Position numbers and translations under genes: made by a program
The notes under the pieces: model-generated
What the model was told of the DNA's origin: nothing
The model's input: only the letters and a program-made list of their open reading frames with translations
Databases searched by the model: none
Shown here: positions 7,987-16,402 of the stretch, piece after piece
Numbering within the stretch: the first letter of the stretch is position 1
Layout of the letters: every line of letters begins with the position of its first letter
NCBI GenBank assembly: GCA_964551925.1
Contig: CAZKFA010000018.1
Location: 1 to 37,150 of the forward strand
Length of the DNA: 37,150 bases
Source: CAZKFA01 sp964551925
GTDB taxonomy: Bacteria > Cyanobacteriota > Vampirovibrionia > LMEP-6097
Direction: 5' to 3'

Positions 7987-8523
7987 TTAAATATTATCCG
8001 GTCCCTGACTCTTATCAAGGGAGAAATCAGAAGCCTTAACATTACGTAGGAATTCTTTAAATTCTTTAGCCTCTTGTGGATCGGTTATAGATTTAATTTG
8101 ATCGTTGTTGTCTTCAAGTATTTGCAACTGTCCGCCAACTTCGTTGAGGATTTGCTCGGAGACAAAAATTGGTGCTTCTAATCTTAAAGCTAAAGCAATC
8201 GCATCACTAGGACGAGAATCAATCGCCATACTTACTTCATTCTTATCCATCAGAATTATTGAAGCATAGAAAGTAGACTCTTCATAAGAATTAATTTCAA
8301 TACAATCAATCGTCGCATCTAAAGAATCTATGATCTCAGACATCAAATCATGAGTCATAGGTCTATCTGTTTCTTGTTCAGTGAGTCCTCTAGCAATCGC
8401 TTGCGCCTCAGCATGTCCAATCCAAATAGGCAAAGTAAACTTGCGCTCGCTATCGTTAAGAATAACCAGCGGGATGTTAGTCCTAATATCAACGGCAATG
8501 CCAGTAACGAACATCTCGATCAT
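7987..8523 (-). CDS. Bifunctional nuclease family protein (DUF151)
   Basis: A 178-residue protein of the DUF151/BFN family. Members are found in many bacteria and in plants, where a dual RNase/DNase activity has been reported. Recognisable blocks are MFVTGIAVDIRTNIPLVIL at the N terminus, LPIWIGHAEAQAIARGL, and IDSRPSDAIALALRLEAPIF. The C terminus is a charged tail without the UVR motif found in some members. I chose the ATG at 8523, which starts just before the family's usual first block; a longer frame to 8613 would run into trpE and adds nothing family-like. It is the last gene of the long minus-strand run, 49 bases after trpE. No strong ribosome site is visible. Confidence 0.85.
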   Translation of the reverse strand: MIEMFVTGIAVDIRTNIPLVILNDSERKFTLPIWIGHAEAQAIARGLTEQETDRPMTHDLMSEIIDSLDATIDCIEINSYEESTFYASIILMDKNEVSMAIDSRPSDAIALALRLEAPIFVSEQILNEVGGQLQILEDNNDQIKSITDPQEAKEFKEFLRNVKASDFSLDKSQGPDNI

Positions 8524-8572
8524 TGTTGTTTTATTCCACAAATACGCAGCAAAAATAGCTAGGGTCGATGGA

Positions 8573-10015
8573 CTAGGTGTTTGAAGCCTGCTTGCTAACA
8601 GCAATGAGAGCATTTGCTTTATTATAAGTCTCTTGCCACTCGCTTTCTGGGCTTGAATCCGCCACTATTCCAGCACCAGCCTGAATAGTGACTTGATTCT
8701 GTTCAACCACTAAGGTTCTTATCATAATTGCTGTATCCATCATTCCATCTAGAGCAAAATACCCAATTGTGCCGCCATAAGGACCCCTAGTCTCAACTTC
8801 AAGTTGCGAAATAATCTTTATTGCCTCAACCTTAGGAGCACCACTAAGAGTACCCGCCGGAAAGCAAGCCTTCAGCAAACCAATGCCTGACTTAGTTTTA
8901 GCTAATTTACCAATCACCGAGCTTACTATATGCATAACATGCGAATACTTCTCAATAATTGCTTGCTGTGGGACAGTCACCGTACCGTTCTCACAGACCC
9001 GTCCCAAATCATTGCGAGCCAAATCTACTAACATTACATGCTCTGCCATTTCTTTAGGATCCGCGAGCAACTTTTCTTCAAGCAAACCGTCTTCCTGACT
9101 ACAGTTACTGCGTTTATAGGTTCCAGCAATAGGACGAATCTCAGCCCAAATAGAATTATCATCAGCACGAAAAGTCTTCGCCAGCATCTCAGGAGATGAT
9201 CCAACAAGAGTGAAATCATAATCAGGCACATTATAAATAAACAAATATGGTGACGGATTGACCGTTCTCAGTATTCTATATAACTGCAAAGGATCAGAAT
9301 CTATCTCAGCGGTGAGTTTATGCGATAAGACTATCTGAAAAACATCCCCATCTAAAATATGTTGCTTAGCTTTATTCACCATAGTAAAGAATTTCTCTTT
9401 ACCAGTATTAGATTTAAAGTCAAGCTCATTGACAGCGCCAAGATCAAGGCGAGGCAAAGAAGACTTCTCTAAAACTATTCTTTCTAGTTCCTCAATCCCT
9501 TCTATCGAACTCTGATATTGAGTTTCAAGAGATAGCTTAGGATCAATTAAAATATTTTGGATAAGATAAATTTTCTGCTTAACATGATCAAATACAACAA
9601 GAGAACCAACTAGCAGCAAAGAAAGATCTGGATACTTGTTTGCTCTCAAATTGAGAGTGGGCTCAACAGCAGCGCTAGACTCAAACGAAAAGAACCCAAC
9701 AAAACCTTGATGAAAAAATGGTAACTGAGGAATAGTAGTGTCACTCAACTCAGACAAACGCTTTTCTAATAAATCATAAGGATTAGTATTTTCTTTGAAG
9801 CAAGAGAACCTTTCAAGAGCCTTATAACCAATTAAAGAATAACGCCCGATTCTCTCACCAGCAACCACTGATTCAAACAAAAACGCGTCTTGAGATTTAG
9901 CCCTAAGCTTCGCGTAGATTCCAACAGGGGTATCTAAATCAGCAAGCAGTTCTATCCAATTACTGACAATTTTTTTTGTGCTGGCTATTTGCTTGAATTC
10001 TTGTAGAGAGAGCAA
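8573..10015 (-). CDS. trpE: Anthranilate synthase component I
   Basis: Converts chorismate to anthranilate with the glutaminase subunit TrpG, the first step of tryptophan synthesis. The 480 residues show LFES at 46-49 (the LLES-type tryptophan feedback site), PSPYLFIYNVPDYDF (254-268), GSSPEMLAK (272-280), RPIAGTYKRS (294-303), PAGTLSGAPK (386-395) and a C-terminal GAGIVADSSPESEW. The start codon is TTG, supported by AAGGAAAT eight bases upstream. No trpG or other trp gene is adjacent; it sits between hemE (29 bases upstream) and the DUF151 gene. PabB and salicylate/isochorismate synthases are relatives, but the N-terminal feedback motif favours TrpE. Confidence 0.93.
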   Translation of the reverse strand: MLSLQEFKQIASTKKIVSNWIELLADLDTPVGIYAKLRAKSQDAFLFESVVAGERIGRYSLIGYKALERFSCFKENTNPYDLLEKRLSELSDTTIPQLPFFHQGFVGFFSFESSAAVEPTLNLRANKYPDLSLLLVGSLVVFDHVKQKIYLIQNILIDPKLSLETQYQSSIEGIEELERIVLEKSSLPRLDLGAVNELDFKSNTGKEKFFTMVNKAKQHILDGDVFQIVLSHKLTAEIDSDPLQLYRILRTVNPSPYLFIYNVPDYDFTLVGSSPEMLAKTFRADDNSIWAEIRPIAGTYKRSNCSQEDGLLEEKLLADPKEMAEHVMLVDLARNDLGRVCENGTVTVPQQAIIEKYSHVMHIVSSVIGKLAKTKSGIGLLKACFPAGTLSGAPKVEAIKIISQLEVETRGPYGGTIGYFALDGMMDTAIMIRTLVVEQNQVTIQAGAGIVADSSPESEWQETYNKANALIAVSKQASNT

Positions 10016-10044
10016 GGGTTATTTCCTTTTGCCTAACAATTGTA

Positions 10045-11097
10045 TCATTTGATATTTTGTACAGTTTCAATAAAGGCTCTAGCATTCTCAACGGGTACAT
10101 TTGGTAATATGCCGTGCCCAAGATTAGCTATATAAGCAGTTCCCGCAGGCACTGACTCTAGCATGCGTTTAGTCTGCTCGATAACATAAGCTTTAGGTCC
10201 AAGTAAAACACAGGGATCTAAATTACCTTGCAGAGCAACTCGCCCGCCAACATAATTAGCAATCTCACTAAGATTACAACGCCAATCCACACTCAAACAG
10301 TTGGCTCCACTAATCAACATATAATCAACAATATGCGAGACTCCATTTACATAGAGGGTCACAGGAAGCTCTGGGTAAGCAGCTTTTATAGTAGCAACAA
10401 TTTGTTGTTGATAAGGCAAAGCGAACTCTTGATACTCAGCTTGCGACAATACTGATGCCCAAGTATCAAATAACTGCACAGCATCCACCCCATACTTAAT
10501 CTTAGTCAAGAGATACTCAGAGACAGTGATAGAGAGCTTTTCAAGCAATTGCTTCATCGCAGCAGGCTCATTATACATAAAGGCTTTGATCTTAGAGAAC
10601 TCTTTCGAGCCACCACCTTCAATCATATAACTAGCAAGAGTCCAGGGCGCTCCAGCAAAGCCTAAAATCGGTACTTCATTATGCAACTGAGATTTAATCT
10701 CAGTTATTGTTTCATAAACAAAATGACACTTAGTCTCTAATTGCTTAGCGTCCAAAGCTAGAAGCCGTGCAACCTGCTCAGCAGAAGAAATTGGATTAGT
10801 GAACTTAGGTCCACCACCGTCAAAATTAAAATCAACACCCATTGGTTCAAGGGGCACTAAAATATCAGAGAACATGATAATCGCATCCACACCAAAAATT
10901 TGCCAAGGCTGCAAAGAGACTTCAGCCGCTTTTTGGGGATTCTTGCACAATTCAAGGAAACTATACTGTGATCTTATTGCTCTATACTCCGGCAAATAAC
11001 GCCCAGCTTGACGCATCATCCATACGGGGGGCCTATCAACAGCCTCATGACGTAAGGCTTTGAGTAGTCTGTCATTCTTAAGCACAGTTGATACCAT
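10045..11097 (-). CDS. hemE: Uroporphyrinogen decarboxylase
   Basis: Removes four carboxyl groups from uroporphyrinogen III to give coproporphyrinogen III, on the way to heme. Its 350 residues are typical, with the N-terminal signature RPPVWMMRQAGRYLPEYR (22-39), FSDILVPLEPMG with the catalytic Asp, and GFAGAPWTLASYMIEGGGS. The ATG directly follows the TAG of the 40-residue membrane peptide, so the two are probably coupled. Its place at the end of a long run of b- and c-type cytochrome genes makes sense, because those products need heme; the shared transcript is inferred from spacing. Confidence 0.97.
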   Translation of the reverse strand: MVSTVLKNDRLLKALRHEAVDRPPVWMMRQAGRYLPEYRAIRSQYSFLELCKNPQKAAEVSLQPWQIFGVDAIIMFSDILVPLEPMGVDFNFDGGGPKFTNPISSAEQVARLLALDAKQLETKCHFVYETITEIKSQLHNEVPILGFAGAPWTLASYMIEGGGSKEFSKIKAFMYNEPAAMKQLLEKLSITVSEYLLTKIKYGVDAVQLFDTWASVLSQAEYQEFALPYQQQIVATIKAAYPELPVTLYVNGVSHIVDYMLISGANCLSVDWRCNLSEIANYVGGRVALQGNLDPCVLLGPKAYVIEQTKRMLESVPAGTAYIANLGHGILPNVPVENARAFIETVQNIK

Positions 11098-11220
11098 CTA
11101 AGCCTCGGCAATTAGACCAAAGCTTGCGATTAATAATATAGCAAGAAATATTATTATGTAAAAAATAACATTAGAGAATAATATATCAACTTTAGTTTTT
11201 TCTTTTTTTACTACAGCCAT
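11098..11220 (-). CDS. Single-span membrane peptide, 40 aa, in the respiratory gene run
   Basis: The frame begins with ATG at 11220, one base after the stop of the MvhD-like gene, and ends with TAG touching the hemE ATG. The product has a basic N terminus (MAVVKKEKTKVD) and a single hydrophobic helix (about residues 14-37, rich in Ile, Phe and Leu) ending GLIAEA. The exact fit between two genes argues that it is translated. Small single-helix subunits are common in cytochrome b6f and cbb3 complexes (PetG, PetL, PetN, CcoQ), so it may be an accessory subunit of the complex encoded upstream. That is inference; no family is recognised. Confidence 0.65.
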   Translation of the reverse strand: MAVVKKEKTKVDILFSNVIFYIIIFLAILLIASFGLIAEA

Positions 11221-11221
11221 A

Positions 11222-11626
11222 TTACTTGCCCTCTTTTAGTAGTTCTTCTGCGACCTTAGCTTGGAAATTTCTCACACGCTCTTTAAAGGTTTCAACTTGC
11301 ACTTCAGACATCCACAAACCTTTGATGCGATTCTTTGGTAATGTTTTCTTCAAGACAGGCGGTCTGAGTCCTAGTAACCTCTCACGACAAAATTTATTAC
11401 CCTCACGAAAATGACAATCACCAATCTGACAACCCATGGCAATGACACCTTCAGCTCCAGAACCAAATGCTGACTCGATCATACGCGGTTGAATCATACC
11501 ACTACAAGGCACACGTACCACGTAAGCATTATCAACTCCCTTAAGATCTCGTCCATGAGAGCCTTCTAGCTCTTTATCAAGATTGACACTGCGCTCACAG
11601 GCTATTACTACTACTTTAGTTGACAT
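11222..11626 (-). CDS. MvhD/FlpD-like hydrogenase iron-sulfur (delta) subunit
   Basis: A 134-residue protein matching the family of the methyl-viologen-reducing hydrogenase delta subunit (MvhD/FlpD), which passes electrons through an Fe-S cluster to heterodisulfide-reductase-like partners. Family blocks are VVRVPCSGMIQPRMIESAF (36-54) and GAEGVIAMGCQIGDCHFREGN (about 57-77). Cysteines at 10, 41, 66, 71 and 80 are candidate ligands. There is no signal peptide or membrane helix, so it is cytoplasmic. It overlaps the 74-residue gene by one base (TAATG) and that gene overlaps the cytochrome b-ferredoxin fusion the same way. It is therefore likely the soluble electron entry or exit partner of that fusion. 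No hydrogenase or Hdr catalytic gene is in the window. Confidence 0.85.
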   Translation of the reverse strand: MSTKVVVIACERSVNLDKELEGSHGRDLKGVDNAYVVRVPCSGMIQPRMIESAFGSGAEGVIAMGCQIGDCHFREGNKFCRERLLGLRPPVLKKTLPKNRIKGLWMSEVQVETFKERVRNFQAKVAEELLKEGK

Positions 11627-11850
11627 TATCGTTGTCCTCGTCTTCCTTCATTAATCAAGCTCACTAACCTTTGCACATTTTCTCTACGCTCTTCAGAAGC
11701 AACAGTTCTCTCTTCTTGTTGAGAAGCCTTAACTGAAGACAATAACCTAGAAGCCTGATGAAGCGCCTTGCTATTAGGATCATAAGGCTTCAGCGTATGA
11801 TCTCTATGACAAATAGGACAATCTGGAACACGTACATTATTATCTACCAT
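11626..11850 (-). CDS. Small CxxCH-containing protein, 74 aa
   Basis: Seventy-four residues with one CPICHRDH motif (11-18) near the N terminus and a long charged helix rich in Arg and Glu after it. CxxCH is formally a heme c motif, but there is no export signal, so a metal site or a half zinc-ribbon that dimerises is more likely. One-base stop/start overlaps (TAATG) join it to the genes on both sides, the cytochrome b-ferredoxin fusion and the MvhD-like protein. It therefore probably serves the same electron-transfer module. Its function is not recognised. Confidence 0.7.
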   Translation of the reverse strand: MVDNNVRVPDCPICHRDHTLKPYDPNSKALHQASRLLSSVKASQQEERTVASEERRENVQRLVSLINEGRRGQR

Positions 11851-12974
11851 TATCTACCAGCCTCCACTGCAATTCTTATATCATCCATAACATTTGGTGA
11901 TGTGTAAGTTGGCAACTCAATAGCATCAAAATTACAAGCGCCAACACAAAGTCCGCACTCAGCACATCTAGCATCAACAACCACAGCAATTTCTTTAAAA
12001 CGACTGCCATCCAAACGCGGTGCCATATAAATTGCTTCGTAAGGACAATCTATTGAGCAAAGCTTGCAGCCAACACATTTGTCTTTATTGACAAGTGCTG
12101 CTTCGTGATCCTTACCTTTCACAAAATTTGGCAGCAATATTACAAACATAGTCACTACGATCAATACAACCCATGTCATCATAGAACCAAGACTATCAAT
12201 CACAGGGAATATCCATAAATAGAACCAATCCATAGCAAAATACTGCGGTACTTTAGTGGTCAGCGCCTCTGGTCCAGAGATTGCTGGAAACAATCCAGCA
12301 GAGACCAAAATTAATCCAGAAAGCAAACAACCAATACCCCAAGTAACATTCACCACTGGTCTAGATATGCGCATATAGTGAATCCACAAAACAACTAGTA
12401 GCGAGAAAGATATACCAGTGTGCAAGAACAGAGCCATGCTCATCGTGTAATTAGTGATTGAATCGCCATTAACAAAAGCATGAGACAAAGCTGATCCTAT
12501 CAAAGGTAGAGCTCCAAGGAACTCAGAAAATTTCATTACTATAATATAAGACCTCTCGTCCCAAACTAAGACATAGCCTGAGATGCCGATCAACATCATC
12601 ATAAAGAACAATGCAACGCCAGAATACCAAGCAATAATACGATACTCTCTATAACGATCAGTAAAATACACTCTCAGCGCATGTAGTAATACTGAGATCA
12701 GCATGCCGTCAGCAGCATAACGATGAATACCACGCACCATATCACCAAAAGGAATCTTATGAGTTATATATTCAACTGACAGGTAGGCACCCTCAAGTGT
12801 CGGCATATAATAAGCGAACAACAAGAGTCCAGATAAAAATAATGACCAAAGGAAAAAATTTGGAATGGCTCCGTGATAATAAAGTATATTTTGCTCTGAG
12901 CTAAATATCTTATTAAGCCAATCCTCAACTCGCAAAAACACTCTCTGACCAGATCTTACAATTGTCGTAAACAC
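11850..12974 (-). CDS. Cytochrome b fused to a double [4Fe-4S] ferredoxin domain
   Basis: A 374-residue fusion. The N-terminal part is a cytochrome b/b6 four-helix core with both heme-ligand pairs: H84/H98 and H185/H199. The second pair is 14 apart, as in bc1-type rather than b6f-type proteins. Two or three further helices follow, with AMDWFYLWIF where the PEWY region would lie. Residues 300-310 (CVGCKLCSIDCP) and 337-347 (CAECGLCVGAC) each give four cysteines for a [4Fe-4S] cluster, on the cytoplasmic side by helix count. It starts with GTG, overlapping the preceding stop by one base (TAGTG). With the neighbouring MvhD-like protein it could link the quinone pool to soluble low-potential carriers; direction and partner are unknown. 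Confidence 0.9.
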   Translation of the reverse strand: MFTTIVRSGQRVFLRVEDWLNKIFSSEQNILYYHGAIPNFFLWSLFLSGLLLFAYYMPTLEGAYLSVEYITHKIPFGDMVRGIHRYAADGMLISVLLHALRVYFTDRYREYRIIAWYSGVALFFMMMLIGISGYVLVWDERSYIIVMKFSEFLGALPLIGSALSHAFVNGDSITNYTMSMALFLHTGISFSLLVVLWIHYMRISRPVVNVTWGIGCLLSGLILVSAGLFPAISGPEALTTKVPQYFAMDWFYLWIFPVIDSLGSMMTWVVLIVVTMFVILLPNFVKGKDHEAALVNKDKCVGCKLCSIDCPYEAIYMAPRLDGSRFKEIAVVVDARCAECGLCVGACNFDAIELPTYTSPNVMDDIRIAVEAGR

Positions 12975-13309
12975 TAGGCTTTAACCTCCAACTCGGTAAC
13001 TTCGTAATATTCATCAGCTTGCCTATTAGCAATAGTAATTGATACAAAACTTGATAGCAGTGCTATTCCAAAGAATAAAGCATATTTCACAGTTGAGACT
13101 GGACCAATTTTATTTGGATCTATTGTTAAGCCAAGTGGTGAGAGTATTTTATTTATGATTGCAATATTATTTAATGAACCTTCATCAAAATAGCTAGCAT
13201 CAGCTCCAATCAGTTCATAATAATTCATCAGAATAAATAACAATCCAAAGACAAGAACGTTTAGCAGCGCCACTAATAAAGATAAATTAACCCTATTACA
13301 GTTATTCAT
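12974..13309 (-). CDS. Small membrane protein between the two cytochrome b genes, 111 aa
   Basis: A 111-residue protein with two hydrophobic helices (about 9-30 and 73-93) joined by a polar loop of about 40 residues, with a charged C terminus (VTELEVKA). No cysteines or histidines suggest a cofactor. It overlaps the 91-residue gene by four bases (ATGA) and the cytochrome b-ferredoxin fusion by one, so it is certainly co-translated with them. It is probably a structural subunit of the quinol-oxidising complex. I recognise no family. Confidence 0.75.
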   Translation of the reverse strand: MNNCNRVNLSLLVALLNVLVFGLLFILMNYYELIGADASYFDEGSLNNIAIINKILSPLGLTIDPNKIGPVSTVKYALFFGIALLSSFVSITIANRQADEYYEVTELEVKA

Positions 13310-13581
13310 AATTTCATTCCTTTATCATGAAGATAATCAAACAGCTTGATTTGCACTTGTAGATTGCCTTTGCGCTTCTCCTCAAAATATATCTGCAGAA
13401 CCATATAGATCATAGAGAAAACAAAAATCAAGAAGCTCAAAATAGCAGTAATATAGCCCTGTGCAACTTGTCCAGAAGCAAACAACTTGGAAGCACCAAA
13501 GAACTGCGACAAAGCAAAAATTGAAAGTACAAAAACCAACCAGTAAGATAGATTAATCACTTTTGTAGAAGGTTTCAACAT
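13306..13581 (-). CDS. Small membrane protein following cytochrome b, 91 aa
   Basis: A 91-residue protein with two hydrophobic helices (about 10-32 and 43-66) and a charged C-terminal part. Its ATG immediately follows the stop codon of the 480-residue cytochrome b and has AAGGAGAAA just upstream. Its stop overlaps the next gene (ATGA). Gene order suggests an accessory subunit of the Rieske/cytochrome b complex. No family is recognised. Confidence 0.75.
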   Translation of the reverse strand: MLKPSTKVINLSYWLVFVLSIFALSQFFGASKLFASGQVAQGYITAILSFLIFVFSMIYMVLQIYFEEKRKGNLQVQIKLFDYLHDKGMKL

Positions 13582-15024
13582 TTAAGCTTTCTCCTTTGCA
13601 CATTTATTTTCGCAAGCATAGACCAATCCAAGCAACAACGTGAAACCACCGTAGAATATCCATCTGCGTCCCCAAGGACAATCAGCAAAGAATGTTCCAC
13701 CAAGTATATTCTCTAACGGCAAACCAAAATAAGGATGTGTATGAACTCTAGCTAAATAGAGCATCATAAATATGACATAGGTGGCAAGCAGCTTCCATCT
13801 ATTAATCTTGGCATATTGCTTCTGAGAAAAATATATCCCCAAAGCTACAATCATAGTGGAACCAAAAATCCAATATGGCGGATCATTATTAATATTAGCG
13901 ATATTAAGAATAATCAAAACCGAGAACACAATAGTATTAACCGCACCAAGAATGGTCAAAGCCATTATCAGAGGACGTTTTGTAATCTTTGTTTCTTTAC
14001 TAGTGTCAAAGAAAGGTAAGAGCAAGACAGTAGCAGGAATTAAAACTGTAACGAAAGTTGCTAGTACAGGCTCAATATACTTATACATTTGATATAAAGC
14101 CAAGAAATACCAATCTGACAGAATAGGCAATGGCGTTACCGCAGGATTGGCTCTGGCACCCATTTCGGCAGGGAAGACTAAAGCAGCAACCGCAATCATT
14201 CCAATCACCAGCCAACCTTCAGACCAAGGAATATTAAAACGTTTTTTCTTGTTACTATAGAAATATAACTCAACAACAATCAAACCAATAGTACTTAATG
14301 CCATATGCATTGAATAGAACCTAGTAATAGTTGCTTGTCCAATCGCACTACCACCAAGCAATATTTGCTGAGTAGTCATACCAATATTGAAATTAATATA
14401 TTGATTCAAAAGCTTCATATCAAGCAAGATTCCGGCACCATCAGCAACTGATTTACCAGGCAATGAAGTTGGTACACCCCACTCAAGCAGTTTATTAACA
14501 ACAGCTTCACCCATGAACGCAAAATTAATACCAAACTGATCCATATAACCAGGGAAAGTTGCAAATACCTTAGTTGCCCAAAAAGCTCTCTGATTCCAGA
14601 TTAGAAGGTATCCAGATAAACCAGAATAGAAACCTAAAAGCATCAAGAAAAAACAAATCCACAAATTCAATTCTCTATTGCCTTTGTAGTCAGCACAGAT
14701 AAACATACGGTACATCTTCAGGGTACACATAACGATAAACGCGTCAGCTGCGTATTTATGCATACCTCTAATCAGCCAACCAAAAGGAATATGATCTTGA
14801 ATGCGAATAATACTATCGTAAGCCTGTTCAGCAGTTGGAATATAGAACATCACCAAAAGCACACCAGTAGCAATAGTGACTATCCATGTCAACCACTGTA
14901 AGGAACCAAGTTTGTACCAAGGATTATCCTTCTGCCTATCAATAAAAGTCTCATCAAAGAAATCTATATTCTTAAAACGATCCAAAAAAAATTTCTGTAC
15001 AGTCGCAATAGTTGGTAACATCAT
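13582..15024 (-). CDS. Cytochrome b of a Rieske complex, apparently missing one heme's ligands
   Basis: A 480-residue cytochrome b containing both the heme-binding N-terminal core and the C-terminal quinol-site part (PLPILSDWYF at 299-307, where b6f has PEWY and others PDWY). The first heme pair is present as H89 (RGMHKYAAD) and H240 (RFYSMHMAL). The second pair is not: the position 14 after H89 is K103, and the positions 14 and 15 after H240 are Y254 and F255. So only one b heme has normal ligands. A loop of about 70 residues (158-230) is longer than usual. A GGAGG site precedes the two adjacent ATGs, and the gene overlaps the Rieske gene by one base. It should oxidise quinol with the Rieske protein. 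Confidence 0.9.
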   Translation of the reverse strand: MMLPTIATVQKFFLDRFKNIDFFDETFIDRQKDNPWYKLGSLQWLTWIVTIATGVLLVMFYIPTAEQAYDSIIRIQDHIPFGWLIRGMHKYAADAFIVMCTLKMYRMFICADYKGNRELNLWICFFLMLLGFYSGLSGYLLIWNQRAFWATKVFATFPGYMDQFGINFAFMGEAVVNKLLEWGVPTSLPGKSVADGAGILLDMKLLNQYINFNIGMTTQQILLGGSAIGQATITRFYSMHMALSTIGLIVVELYFYSNKKKRFNIPWSEGWLVIGMIAVAALVFPAEMGARANPAVTPLPILSDWYFLALYQMYKYIEPVLATFVTVLIPATVLLLPFFDTSKETKITKRPLIMALTILGAVNTIVFSVLIILNIANINNDPPYWIFGSTMIVALGIYFSQKQYAKINRWKLLATYVIFMMLYLARVHTHPYFGLPLENILGGTFFADCPWGRRWIFYGGFTLLLGLVYACENKCAKEKA

Positions 15025-15626
15025 TAAGAGATACCTCCAGACTCTAAGCTACGGATGACAACAGCATTATCAGTCAATTCAAAATTAAATTTAAATGGTG
15101 ATCTTGGTGCTGGACCTGAAACAACCTTGCCCTGACCTTTACTATCTGTTTGCATTGGGTCATAGACCGATAAATGGCAAGGACAAGCAAAAACCTTTTG
15201 TCCTGATGCTGGAGTGAAATTATAACCCTTAGCTACCTCTGCTTCATTTGGTACAAAATTAAAAACACAACCTAAGTGCGGACAAACACGACTGAATACT
15301 ACAAATTCTGGTTTATCAGTACTTGGTATACGAACAGCAGCTCCAGGAATGGTTTTGACCTGATCACCAACTGAAGTATACTCGCGATTAGCTTCTTGGA
15401 ACATAAAATACTTAAAAGACCAAGGCTCAGGAAAATCACTCAACGGAAATTCAATTTGAGTAATTGCAACAGGTTTATCTGGACGCTTCATCACTTCTAA
15501 GGTTGCCAAAGGACCGGAACTTGGTTTCAAATATCTAACAAAAGGTGAAATGAATAGCGCAGTTATAGAACCTACAACTGGAATTGCAAGTAGCCCTTTG
15601 ATTACTTCTCTTCTATCAAACTTCAT
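15024..15626 (-). CDS. Rieske [2Fe-2S] protein of the quinol:cytochrome c complex
   Basis: A 200-residue Rieske protein. The cluster motifs are CPHLGC (C115, H117, disulfide C120) and CPCHLS (C148, disulfide C150, H151), with the usual GPAPR turn at 171-175. The N terminus (DRREVIKG followed by a hydrophobic helix at 11-30) looks like a Tat-type membrane anchor, placing the cluster outside the cytoplasmic membrane. It takes one electron from quinol and delivers it to cytochrome c. It lies between the diheme cytochrome c gene (one-base overlap) and the cytochrome b gene (one-base overlap), a classic complex III order. Confidence 0.95.
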   Translation of the reverse strand: MKFDRREVIKGLLAIPVVGSITALFISPFVRYLKPSSGPLATLEVMKRPDKPVAITQIEFPLSDFPEPWSFKYFMFQEANREYTSVGDQVKTIPGAAVRIPSTDKPEFVVFSRVCPHLGCVFNFVPNEAEVAKGYNFTPASGQKVFACPCHLSVYDPMQTDSKGQGKVVSGPAPRSPFKFNFELTDNAVVIRSLESGGIS

Positions 15627-16402
15627 TACTCTCTATCCTTCTTAACTTCAGCTTCTAGCTTCTCACGTCCTAATTCTAGCCTATCTTTATCCTGGCTAAA
15701 CGCAAATTGCCTGACGTAGCGCACCAATCTCCAACGCATCTCATCATCAAAACTAACATGCTTATCAAAATCATAACGATCCTTCCAAGCTGGCATTGCT
15801 GTCCAAGGGATACCATTAGTTATCTCATCAAATAATTTATTATCACTACGCGTATACAATCTTGAAAAAGATTTGAAGTTCGCAGGTGGTGGATTAAGAG
15901 ACTTATGAAGATTACCATCTCCTTGACCTCTAGTACCATGACAAACAGCACAGTTGCCACCAAAAATAGCATCCATTTCTTGTAGCTCCGCTGAGCCAGT
16001 CTTGTAATAGCCAAGTACAGCAGTTCTAAAATACATCAACACATCCCAAATTTCATCTTGAGTCAAACGATCTCTATAAGCATGTCCTTTAATCCAACCA
16101 CCATCATTAACAGTTGCGAACTGTTCAGCTGGGCTGCGAGAGCGGAAAAATGCAATTGACTTTTCCGTAACAATAGGAGTATCCATGTGACACTTAGTGC
16201 AATTAGCCTTATAGACTTTTTGACCATTAAGAATAGACGGGTCATGAGAAGGATAGTCAATCTTAGTCTCTGAGACAGCCTTATCATTAAATACCTTTTG
16301 TAATTTATCAACACTAGCAACATTTGGCTTGTAAGAACAAGACGCGACGAAGGGGATAATAAATGTACTGAATAATATTATTTTTTTCATATTAATAACC
16401 AT
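15626..16402 (-). CDS. Diheme cytochrome c lipoprotein
   Basis: A 258-residue exported protein with two cytochrome c domains, each with a CxxCH motif: CTKCH (68-72) and CAVCH (151-155). The N terminus has a short basic stretch and hydrophobic core ending in VASC, a lipobox with C22, so it is probably a membrane-tethered lipoprotein. By gene order it accepts electrons from the Rieske protein and passes them to the oxidase. The start could be 16402 or the second Met at 16390 (MKKIIL); neither has a good ribosome site. The upstream 57-residue gene overlaps it by 11 bases if the first start is used. Confidence 0.9.
   Translation of the reverse strand: MVINMKKIILFSTFIIPFVASCSYKPNVASVDKLQKVFNDKAVSETKIDYPSHDPSILNGQKVYKANCTKCHMDTPIVTEKSIAFFRSRSPAEQFATVNDGGWIKGHAYRDRLTQDEIWDVLMYFRTAVLGYYKTGSAELQEMDAIFGGNCAVCHGTRGQGDGNLHKSLNPPPANFKSFSRLYTRSDNKLFDEITNGIPWTAMPAWKDRYDFDKHVSFDDEMRWRLVRYVRQFAFSQDKDRLELGREKLEAEVKKDRE

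Noticed and set aside
8524..8613. Thirty-codon N-terminal extension of the DUF151 protein
   Set aside because: It overlaps the trpE coding region and does not resemble the family; the family-typical start is at 8523.
11626..11850. CPICH as a cytochrome c heme site
   Set aside because: The protein has no export signal, and heme c attachment occurs outside the cytoplasm.
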